Assembly: GCA_025529335.1 (NCBI GenBank)
Contig: JAMYHX010000107.1
Location: 37,977-101,976 of the forward strand
Source: Rhizopus sp. PT2906
Taxonomy: Eukaryota > Mucoromycota > Mucoromycetes > Mucorales > Rhizopodaceae
Direction: 5' to 3'
DNA length: 64,000 nt
The number at the start of each line of letters is the position of its first letter. The stretch's first letter is position 1. Of this stretch, positions 34,192-43,698 are shown piece by piece. Under the pieces are notes generated by a model that was given only the letters and a program-made list of their open reading frames with translations, did no database searches and had not been told where the DNA came from. Position numbers and translations under genes: made by a program.

Positions 34192-34220
34192 GTCAACCGT
34201 ACCAATTTAGACTAAAATCC
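34192..34220 (-). repeat. right outer terminal inverted repeat of the composite structure
   Basis: Reverse complement of the motif at 29314-29342, one visible mismatch. It lies about 110 bases beyond the transposase stop, as on the left side. Confidence 0.75.
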
Positions 34221-35323
34221 TGTATGTAACTTACAGGTCTGGCTGCTGTGTGAGTATTGTAAGAGACTAAAGAAATTGACAATTTATATCAAACTAGGCT
34301 TTATCTCATTTAAAGTCAACATTATACCTGTAAACACGCCTTCTTTATGTTAATTGCTATGTAATAAGAAGCTTGATTTGTAAAAGACAGTCTGGCTATA
34401 TTTGGATACATATCAATCAATTCACTTTCTAATGCAAGTAAAATAATTAAAATGATACCAAAAAGGCTATTAGATAGTCTACTCTCTTCTTCTCTCGGTA
34501 ACATTACAATATAAAGAAATGACTATCCAGAATTAAAAACAATGCCCTTCATCAAATCAAGAGCAATTGATAGTTTCTAAAAAGGAGGGCAAAAATGATG
34601 ATGTAAACCAGTTTATTCAGAAATTATTCGTACAATATATAAGCTCAATAGCAATTAGTTGGCTATTAATCCTTTGTTATTTAAAAGACAGCATTCAACA
34701 ATACATAAAATGAGCTCGATATTTTTGAGTACAAGATAAATGTGGTCAAGACTTTATAACAAAATGAAAAGTTGTTAGAAACTGTTTAAATAGTCTGATC
34801 CTGACTTCTCTTTTTCTTTTCTTTTCTTCTTTGGACCAAAAAGTAAGACCAGCTATTCCCTAGCTAGCTCTACAGTTTGCTGTCTGAAATTATTATTTTT
34901 CTATCAGTGTGCGAATAATTTCTCAATAAAGTGTACGAAGCAGATAGATCATGTATTAACAACATAAGATTAAAGTAGTATAGAGACTCTTTGAGCTTTC
35001 TTACAAACTTCCTTCCTTTGTGGATGATCCTAAGTTATTAGAAAGCACCTCATAATAAAGAATATCACTTTAATAACGATTTTACATAAACAGAGAAAAG
35101 GAAAAGACTGATGTGAAGGGGGGTGGTTAAAAAGATGACAAAAATGCCTTTTCACTAACAAAATAATACAAGACCTGGTTTTGTAGCTTCGGTCGAAATA
35201 ACAAAGACCAAATATGATGAAAAAAATGAAAACGTAGTGATTATCCTAATAAATTTTCGCTCTCATCCCTTCTTCTCTTCCCTTTATTACGGAGATTTAT
35301 CCTCTTCTTATCTTGATTGAATC
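34221..35323. other. 1.1-kb intergenic region containing dispersed repeat copy A
   Basis: Apart from the repeat at 34615-34917 and AT-rich flanks, no gene is visible. The last 100 bases form the pyrimidine-rich leader of the Kelch-BTB gene. Confidence 0.4.
34615..34917 (+). repeat. dispersed repeat, copy A
   Basis: About 300 bases closely matching 49529-49790 plus 50195-50240. The best block starts AAAATGAGCTCGATATTTTT and runs through a TTTTTCTTTTCTTTTCTTC tract to CCAGCTATTCCC.AGCTAGC. It has no coding frame of note. The copies are in the same orientation about 15 kb apart and lie in the two repeat-rich zones, as expected for a non-autonomous mobile repeat. Confidence 0.7.
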
Positions 35324-37287
35324 ATGCTAAAGTATAACCAGACAACAAGAACAACAGGCAAAAACCTTGTAGGCATATGGAGACCTGCTTTCATTGAGCA
35401 CAATCAATCTCTCTATGCCTTTGGTGGCGGTGGACATGTAACAGACGACTTACGTTATCTTGATCTGTCAACCATGTGTTGGAAGGCACTTGATGTAAAA
35501 TAAAAATAAAAAGAAAAATGTTAAATATAGGCTGATGGATGGCTCATATTATAGTTCTTTTTCTTTATATGTTATGTACACTATAGAACGTACAAGGCAC
35601 ACCACCTTCAAGAAGATATGGACATACAGCAACCAAATGGAAAGACTCTGTTATCATCGTTGGTGGCTGTACCGATAACCAAGAATATTGCAATGATGTG
35701 TACATATTCAATCTCACGACACAAACTTGGCATCAACCTACGACCGTGGGCACCATCAATAATCGCCATTTGCACAGCGCGGTTGTGTTTGAGAATAAAT
35801 TGATTGTCTTTGGTGGATTTTCTAAAACTACAGATTGTAACATGTGTAAAGTGTTCAAAGTAGTGCAAGTGGTACTGACATGGTTTATTATTTATCTTTG
35901 CTCTCTCTAGGCACCTATGTTCTGGACGAGATGTGCATTTTAGATTTGAATACAATGACATGGACAACCCATTACAATATGCCACCAAGATACAACCATT
36001 CTGCCACGCTTGTAGGAAATAAGATGTATATTTATGCAGGAAAAGATGAACAAGGCACAACTGTATCTGATTTATTCGTGATCCACCTTCAAAATGAACC
36101 TTATACTGCTTATCCGTTGATTTGTACTGACCAGTTTGAAGATTTGGGTATGGTGCTGGCAAAGAGTCAGCATTTTTGCGATACTACCTGCGGGAAACTA
36201 TTCGTATTTGGAAGATACGCGAACAGAAGGCAATTAGACAACAGTGATAAGAACAGCAGCAATAATAGCATTAGTAGCGACAATGACCTCATCTACGGTC
36301 TTTGGATGCTTGATCTTGATACATTACAATGGAAAAAACAGGAATGCAGCAATCATTTTGAAGTTGGCGGCTGGAACTATTTCATTGTCATAAGAGAACC
36401 ATTAAATGATAAAATAGCGTCCCCTAGGTCACAAGTGTCTTGTAACAGTTTGTTGTTCTTGGGCAACACAGATTCAAGCAAAACACAAGGCTATGATCAT
36501 TTTAGGTATTGACACTTTATATTCAAAAAGAAGTGACTAACCTAAAATTACTTACAGAGATGCTTTGACTATCAATTGCGAGTCACTTGGATTATACGAT
36601 TTAGGAGAGCCTAGGTTACCAACAACCGAACTTCTTAAACTATTAAATACACCTGAGTATTCAGATTTCTCGATTCGAACAGGTGATGGAAAAGAAATCT
36701 ACGTACACCAAGTCATACTTTTATCACGCTGGCCACACTTCAAAAACATGTGCACATCAGGAATGTTTGAGTCTGTTACGAAAACAATAGTGATGCCAGA
36801 ACCTTTTGATGTCGTTATGGCTTTTTTAAAGTATATTTACGGCGATACTTTGGATGACTCTGAGCCATGGCAAATCCTATGCGAATTACTGCTACTGGCT
36901 AATCTATATCAACTTCACCGTCTTAAGAAATTATGCTGTCAAAGGCTTTATACACATCACATGTCGATTGAAAGCTGTGGATATATATTTGAAAAAGCTA
37001 TCATGACGGATGAGATTGGATTAAAATGGTTAACACTCAAATTTATGTTTCAAAACTATGGATCCTTTATCAAGTCAAACGTATTCAACCAATTGTCTGC
37101 TATTGTACAAGAAGAATTTGTCAAAGCAGTGCCTGATGAAGCAGTGCTTGAAATTGGAAGATCAGGATATGTTGCACCGAAAAGTATGTCTTGTGACCGT
37201 AAAGAGACACTTGTAATTGAATATCCTGTAGAAACACATACTTCTCTAGTATATGTTGGAGACTCGTCATTAAGTTTAAGAATTTAA
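35324..37287 (+). CDS. Kelch-repeat and BTB/POZ domain protein
   Basis: Exons 35324-35494, 35587-35836, 35911-36505 and 36558-37287 give 581 residues. The N-terminal half is a Kelch propeller: SLYAFGGGGHVTDDLRYLDL, SRRYGHTATKWKDSVIIVGG, RHLHSAVVFENKLIVFGGFS, PRYNHSATLVGNKMYIYAGK and a later KLFVFGRYA. The C-terminal part, from about residue 370, is a BTB domain (YSDFSIRTGDGKEIYVHQVI ... MFESVTKTIVMPE ... FLKYIYGDTL) followed by a BACK-like helical stretch (SCGYIFEKAIMTDEIGLKWL). Kelch before BTB is the order of fungal and plant proteins, unlike the animal BTB-BACK-Kelch. Such proteins are often cullin-3 substrate adaptors, but no partner can be read here. The second intron carries GTAACA...CTCTAG and restores TTDCTYVLDE. 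Confidence 0.85.
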
Positions 37288-38488
37288 TTATAATAAATTT
37301 GAAATATCTGTAAATTCTGCTTTTATAAACAACAAGACATATGTCTAAGCCAAGCGACATGCGAAGGAGAAACTGCGTTTCATGCGTTCACATTGAATCA
37401 TTAAAACAAGATTAAATTATATAATTTACTTTCTGATTTTATATCTTTTATAGACATATCGTCTTTCTTTCAATGATGAGGGGTTCTTGGCACGCTTTTG
37501 AAAAAAGGCTACAACCTTGAGCCCGAGATCGATGAGACGCTTATCCTTTAATTGACTGAGAATATATGTAATATCAAGTGATACCATCCCTTGTACTAGT
37601 TATTGATATCTTGTCTTTTTACAACTGTTAAGCACTAGCTAATTAGTTACAGACTCAAATATGATATGAACAGAACAAGTTACCAACATTTATTCATCCT
37701 ATCATTCATTTAACGAAAACTCATACTTTTGCCCCACAAGTCGGAATAAAATATTTGCACTCTAAAAAAAACTTGCTTGTTTTGAATATCTTTGCAACTC
37801 AACTTGAACATGACAGTATTAAAATATCTCCCTTTATGATATTTTAATGATTAGCTTCAAGAAGAACTAAAATCAACTTTTTTTCTTGAGCACGCAGCTT
37901 CTATTTCACAAAGCTGTATGCATAGTATAAAGTAAAGAAAGTTGAGAAACAACCATTATTCACTCTTAAACTAAACGAAATTTGACAGCTCATTTCGACC
38001 AATAGAATTTGAAGTTTAGATCTATTTTGATCGTCCCATGTACTCTTTTTTAAAAAAGCGAAATCGGCACTACACACGCGGAAATATACTAGAAACAATA
38101 TTAGGCTACGCAGTGGCTTGCAAAAACTGAGTCGCTAATTTAGCAAAGGAATACAAGCCAAGCCTTCTTGTGTAACATCTTGTCTTTTCACTTACGATCT
38201 GAGTGCGAACAAACTTTGAGAAAGATCATTTTCAGATCAAGAATGGGTGAAACAGCGAAAAAAAAAGAAGGGGAGTTAGTTAACTTATTCAACTATGAAA
38301 GTGCTTAACGAGAGCAAATACTATTTTATTAAAAACAAATTTCATAAAATACATAAAAAGAGACGACTTACAAATGAGAGTAATAAGTACCAAGGGAAGG
38401 GAATATAAAGAATTATACAGTTAGTTATGTAAGAAATTATTATATATATAACTTACCCCGAAGGTATCTAGATGTGTTCTAGCGATAA
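37288..38488. other. 1.2-kb intergenic region
   Basis: Contains one short minus-strand frame (37587-37426, 53 codons, very basic: RAKNPSSLKERRYVYKRYK) with no recognised family. Otherwise AT-rich with short palindromes. No RNA gene is seen. Confidence 0.35.
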
Positions 38489-39503
38489 TTAGGATGGAGA
38501 GCTGTCTATGCGTATTCTAGTTCTTGGTTGCTCCTGATCGTTCACTCTACTTTGACGTTTTATAGAAGCAACAGCAACCCGGCAAAACATATGAGGAACC
38601 ATGTCATTACGTCGAGGCCCACGAAGTATGTGCATGTAGTTGAGGCAAGCAACAACATCCCTGTTCCATAAGTGATATCTACCCGATACTGCCATGGCGG
38701 GTCTACAGTATGGATTGGTGCATCTACAAGCAAAGTCCACGTCCGTATACTCCCACTTATGAACCCAGTCAAAACGCTCCTGAATTTTTTCTTCACCGTT
38801 TCTATCTACAGGCTGAAATTAGGCTTTATTGAGTGACAAGTTGCATTCAGTTCTTACAAAATTGTAGACAGTGCTTTTAGAGACACCTGATATCCTGAAA
38901 CTTTTGCAGCAGCCGTTCCATTACTTGCTCCAAGACGACTGAGGAATTCTCATCTATATACTCCAAGATCACTTGCTTGTACTCTTGATGAAGTATACGC
39001 GAGCGGCCGGTTTTCAAATGCTTTATAAAAATATAACCAGAATCCGTTTTGTACATTTGAGCCCATCTTTGAGCTGTGCGAACATGAACACCTAATTGTT
39101 TCACAGCATCTGGAGCACTCATAGCTTTTTCAAACATTAGTTTAAAGAATCTAGATCTGCCTTGATTCGTATAAAGTATGTACACCAGCTTACTCGACGC
39201 CTCCTTCATGCAAACATCTACGTCATCCTTTGCATCTTCATTTGATATAGAGGCTACGTAAAAATTATTCTCCTGAGGCTGATTATGCAAATGCTGAGTG
39301 TGTGAACTAACTGTTTCTAAACCATATCGCTCCTCATGAATGATGTAGTCCATAGACTCAGGTCTACCGTATTCATCAACTGCATTACCGTGCCCGTCTT
39401 CATAAAAATTTGAAAGCTCATTTTGTAATACTCGGTTTTTAATGAGAAGAAAATAGAAAGCTGGCAGCGCTTCATGCTTAATTACATATATTTTGCACGA
39501 CAA
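38489..39503 (-). pseudogene. broken element: Tc1-like helix-turn-helix domain joined to TnpB/Fanzor-like zinc-ribbon tail
   Basis: Frame one (39503-38877) ends in a transposase-type DNA-binding region: FEKAMSAPDAVKQLGVHVRT, AQRWAQMYKTDSGY, GRSRILHQEYKQVILEYIDE and LEQVMERLLQKFQDI. A one-base shift continues it as GVSKSTVYNFVRTECNLSLN, then an in-frame TAA at about 38820. Next come FQPVDRNGEEKIQERFDWVH and KWEYTDVDF, the usual lead-in to the catalytic domain of these elements. Instead of that domain, the frame runs straight into CRCTNPYCRPAMAVSG (Cys pairs), HLWNRDVVACLNYMHILRG and a Pro/Arg-rich end at 38489. Zinc ribbon then WNRD-x-x-A-x-x-N is the C-terminal signature of TnpB/Fanzor nucleases (third RuvC Asp). 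The nuclease core is absent. This is a chimera or a nested deletion, not a working gene. Confidence 0.6.
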
Positions 39504-41041
39504 AGTTTCTGCATATACGACATTTAATTTGTCAGCAAGCGAATTTTAAATACTGTATAACGTGATACTCCAAAGCATTTCTATCCTTGATCCCAAAAGG
39601 GTTTTTTAGTCACTGTTATCCTTCGTTTCTGAACTGCCTCGGGCGGGAAAGATGTAGTATTACAATTGTGCGCCCAATTGAGGTTTTGATTATTTAAATA
39701 AAAATCTATAACTTGATATGGTTGAGTCATTTCATATGATATCGGGACGAGACGCTTTTTCACAAAAGAATCTTTATGAATCACACACAATGTCCTTCGC
39801 CGGGTGTAAAGTAGTAGGCTACACAGCAAAGCCTACTCTTGTAGACATGATGCAGCTTAGCAAGCTGGAGCGTTACCATGGATGCTTTTGATTTGGAGAA
39901 TGCACGTGTTTTGCACAGACCAAGAAAGTTAAAAAATGATTATCAGTTACGGTTGATTATCCGAAGTTACAAATTTTGATATGTCCTACCTGTAACTCAT
40001 AACATGCTACGTTATGCTTTCACAGCAGATTGATCATTTTTGGACATTCGGCTATTATTACCACTTCGTCTGTGTTGGCGGTAGTTGTAGGGTGCGTAGC
40101 TGAGTTGATAATCTTCATTCGCATCAGCCCCACACACCCCTTTCTTTGCCCTCCGTTGCCATAAAACTCGATATACCCCGATCCTCCACACTTGGTCTTT
40201 CTGTTTTTAATTGTTTGTTTTTCTACCCTAAATAAATTTTGAACAACCACGAGATTAATTCTTACTTATTTTAAGTAAAAGAAAGAGGCCCTTTGAATAT
40301 CTAAGCTGAGATGATTCTCACATTAATAAAGTTTAGATTTTGGCTCCATATAAAAAAGTATTAGTGGTGTGCAACTTCGTTTTTGGAAAAAGATTTTCTG
40401 AAAATAAGAGCCTGGCAAAGATGAACGGTGTCCTACTTTATCGGAGTATATTCTATTTTCATTGTGAAGAGGGGCGACACACAATCTTCTGTATACGGAT
40501 ATGTTTTTCTTTTTAGACATGTTTCCAAGCACTTACATCATTATAAAAACTTTAAATGTACTACATATTTTGTCAATTAATAAAAGCTTAGTTCTGCCAA
40601 GAAAGATACTTATAAGTCAAATAATGGTGTTTTAATACAAGTACATATCATAGTGTTATTAAGCCACATACAACGTGAAATTATTTAATCTCGGCAAAAT
40701 ATGACGTGGTGGCCATATAGGAGCATCTATTAGATGTGGCTTCTTCATAGCATAACCAAATAGTAAAAGTTACCAAGAGTGGCGCTATTTTTTAAGTAGA
40801 TCTTTTGAACAATGAAAACCAATAGCAGAACTTTTGGCTTATCAGTTGTTTAGTTTGATTATTTTCAGTGTTATTCTTTGCTTTTAAAAATAGAAACGGA
40901 CTGGATTATGATTGGTTATTGTGTTGTACATAACGAAATCTAAAAATAGATTTAGACTAAAAATTGGAATATATAAGGATTCAATGTTTTTATCGTTTTT
41001 TTTTTCTCTTTATATCACACACAATTACATACACATACAAC
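39504..41041. other. 1.5-kb region without a recognisable gene
   Basis: Minus-strand frames at 39829-39581 and 40250-40020 are open but carry no family signal; they may be decayed 5' parts of the element on the left. The right end is the promoter of the small gene at 41042. Confidence 0.35.
40969..40978 (+). promoter_or_regulatory. TATA box of the small gene at 41042
   Basis: ATATATAAGG lies about 65-70 bases upstream of the ATG at 41042, followed by a pyrimidine-rich leader and CACACAATTACATACACATACAACATG. This supports transcription of a short gene starting at 41042, not at the in-frame codon at 40964 upstream of the TATA box. Confidence 0.5.
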
Positions 41042-41473
41042 ATGAAGAAGACTGTTACATTTGAACCTATAGATACTATTTACTATACATACAGTTCAGA
41101 AGAGTACGATAGATCCTACTTTGCATATATCACACCCTGTATAAAATATACTTTCCGGCCAATGCCAGGTTTAGACAATGAACCAATAAAATCCTCTACT
41201 ACTCCACAGAAGCAGCAACAATGCAGCGGCAGCAGACCACCCATTGCACCCCTTGATCTATCTGTAATACCTAACTCAAGAAGACGTGTACTCAATTCGC
41301 CAGTTGAAAATTCATCTTCTACCAAGAAATCTCGTAACAAGCCAAATTTGTCAATCAATACCAAGGTACTATCAGAAGGACCGTTATTCTTTACTGGACT
41401 ATCAACACATTATAAATATAAAGAAGAAGAAGAGGAAGATTATGGTTATTTGATTCCTGTATCAGCCTGTTAA
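41042..41473 (+). CDS. small protein with a TVTFEPIDTIYYTYSSEEYD motif, function unknown
   Basis: A single exon of 143 residues. I do not recognise a named family. The first 30 residues (KKTVTFEPIDTIYYTYSSEE, then YDRS) match a recurrent fungal short motif, a V-x-F segment, a Tyr/Ser stretch and EEYDRS, found near the ends of otherwise disordered proteins; V-x-F is also the form of a PP1 docking motif, though this is weak. The middle is Ser/Pro/Gln-rich and basic (NSRRRVLNSPVENSSSTKKS). The C-terminus is acidic (EEEEEDYGY). A well-placed TATA box supports a real gene. Probably a small regulatory protein; function not inferable. Confidence 0.6.
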   Translation: MKKTVTFEPIDTIYYTYSSEEYDRSYFAYITPCIKYTFRPMPGLDNEPIKSSTTPQKQQQCSGSRPPIAPLDLSVIPNSRRRVLNSPVENSSSTKKSRNKPNLSINTKVLSEGPLFFTGLSTHYKYKEEEEEDYGYLIPVSAC

Positions 41474-41807
41474 ATATATCTTTTACAAATATACATATAT
41501 GTATATATTCATATACTCCTTTGAAATCATGTACAAATATACATTACGTATTATATAATCAGCATAAATCATTAAACGTCATCATGTATTATATTATCCC
41601 AATAAAAAGTTTGCTTCATTGTTAAAAATATACTCTCGTTCATTTTTGATCTAGCCTTTTAACGAAAAAACCAATGATTCATTATTCGTTTTATACTTAG
41701 CGAAGTGTTAAGAAATGCAGTGCCGTTATGGATAGCACATTAAATCCACGGAACCATTAATCTTTTAAAGATCTTGTGAAGGGGAGAAAACTTTCATTGT
41801 CACGTTT

Positions 41808-41987
41808 TTATTTTTGTAAACAAAGATACCATATATTTAATGCATTGTTCATGTGATTCCACACCGTACCACAAGATTCACACTTGAGGACAGAGTATAC
41901 TCTTCGCTTTGATCCAGAAACAGAGAAATTGTTTAACTGGCTAGTTTTGCGCTTGGTATTGGAACTTTCATGGTTGCTCAATATTTC
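41808..41987 (-). pseudogene. TnpB/Fanzor-like zinc-ribbon C-terminal remnant
   Basis: An open minus-strand stretch of 59 codons between a TAG and a TAA. After a basic Ser/Asn-rich lead (NTKRKTSQLNN, GSKRRVYSVLK) it reads KCESCGTVWNHMNNALNIWY and ends YLCLQK. C-x-x-C-G-T-x-W-N-(R-D)-x-N-A-x-x-N-I is the zinc ribbon and RuvC-III signature of TnpB/Fanzor. Here the R-D pair is H-M, so the catalytic Asp is gone. No upstream nuclease core is recognisable, so it is a fossil. Confidence 0.5.
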
Positions 41988-43636
41988 CTACGCATGACGG
42001 TAAATACGTGCGACGGGATTGGGCCGGGCAAGCATAGCTGAACGGATTCTTATAATCTCGTGATCCAGATTTTCATTCCTTTCTGATTGTCTCTGAGCAG
42101 CATATGAGGATGTGTTATTCTTAACTGGAAGCAGAGGTCCTTGACAATGACAAAGGATATTGTGAATCTGAAATGTTTTAAATATATCTCTGTTACTGTT
42201 GACATTATGCTCCTCAGCTGAAATAATGTCGCATCCCAAAGACGTAAACGCAAAGACGGCGTTCTACCGATGAAGGTTGCCCTTGAAGTGACGTTCTTGT
42301 GTGTCTGTTCGAGTAAAGAGGCCCACTGGGTACTAAGGCAAGCGCATTCAATATCCCAAATATAGTAATAACCTACATCTCTGTTGATCAACTGCAAGCT
42401 AGAAATATTATCCTTTTAAACATTCTTACAATATATATTCATCACACCAAAAGACAACCATTAACAATTAACCGTACCAGTAATGCACTCAGCATGAGGT
42501 TGTTGTTATTGCTTTCAGAAAGCTACATTATCTGACACTGCACTAAATTACACTCATATGCATATATTAAACATTAAAAACAGAAATTATTGTTAAAATG
42601 ACTGATGTAGCCATAACTTGTATTCATTGTCTTGGAGAGCACATAAAACATGTAGGGAGCCTATCGAATACACTGATCCGAATAACCGTCTCTTTCTCAT
42701 CGATTATGTTTTCAAATTAAAAGATTCATTGTAAATACACTCGATTCAAATCCTGACTACTTTAATATCAAACACTTGATGAAAGTATGCCCATCTCAGA
42801 AAAGAGAATCACAAGCATTACAAACAACAAGATGAGCAGTCTTGAAGATCATGCCTACTACGGATAACATATCTTTTCTATAAATTGTTTGGTTACAGGT
42901 GTTGGTTCTTTTAGTCAGCATACGTGAATCGCATAATAGGTAAAGCTAATTCAATCAATAAATTCCTAATTAGCTACTGTGCCCTATTTAGCCGACTTAC
43001 TCGTTTTTATCCATTTACTCATTCTGCATCTGGATTTTTTTTTCTTTGTTTAGTGTGTACCAATGACTCAACGTTTCACACTCTACAAAGTATTTTGGTA
43101 GAAATCCCAGGTATATACATGCTATCAGTCTATCTGTTGCTTACAATATCCCCGTCTATTAACGATGCCTTATTGTTTGCATACATAAATTGTTGAATAT
43201 ATTACCATTGTTAGAAAGAACTGATTTTTCTTTATTCATTAAAAGCAGATACAATAGATCCTTCAAGATACTACTCCCTTAAACTGTCCACGTTTTATCC
43301 AACTTGCATTCGGTGAAACGCTAAAAGATCGTTATTTGTGTATATTTGTTTTGATAATCTTTTGTTTACTTGAACATCAAACCAGGACAAGCAACTGAAG
43401 ACTCACTTTTTGTATACGTATTGAATATATGATTTCCCACTATTTTCTGTATGTGCTTGTGTACATGAACCCTTTGCAGAATTGGTTACTACAGTAATAT
43501 ATAATACAAGATGAACGAGATACTCGTGTAACATGATTAGATTTTGAAACAGAAAATACTAGAGTTATATCCCAGATATGGTCATATTTACTAAACTTAG
43601 TGCGGTTCCGGCAAAAAGGCGAAAACCAAAATGGAG

Positions 43637-43646
43637 TATATAAATA
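43637..43646 (+). promoter_or_regulatory. TATA box of the amino-acid transporter gene
   Basis: TATATAAATA lies 53-62 bases before the ATG at 43699. The leader between them is TC-rich and ends ACTCAACATG. Confidence 0.6.
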
Positions 43647-43698
43647 GGGTCTGTCATTATTCAGTTTTTCCGTATTTTCTAGACATATATAACTCAAC

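Larger units (their letters stand above)
29314..34220. mobile_element. 4.9-kb composite structure bounded by inverted 373-bp transposase 3' ends
   Basis: Bases 29314-29686 and 33848-34220 are near-identical inverted copies. Each carries the last 75 or so codons of an IS630/Tc1-like transposase, a roughly 24-base A/T homopolymer, and an outward terminal motif (GGTACGGTTGAC preceded by TTTAGTCTAAATT). The only clear mismatch seen in the terminal motif is GGACTTTAG against GGATTTTAG. Between the copies lie an N-terminal transposase fragment (left) and about 3.5 kb with broken pieces of an unrelated gene. An ordinary Tc1/mariner element has one 5' and one 3' end; here two 3' ends face outward. 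Near-identity of the copies suggests a recent event. I see no clear TA target duplication at the outer edges. Confidence 0.75.
41474..43698. other. 2.2-kb intergenic region with a zinc-ribbon remnant
   Basis: Apart from the remnant at 41808-41987 and the TATA box at 43637, only decayed frames are seen: minus-strand frames 42397-42050 and 42239-41988, which overlap, plus a + strand frame 42924-43196. None has a convincing family. Confidence 0.35.
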
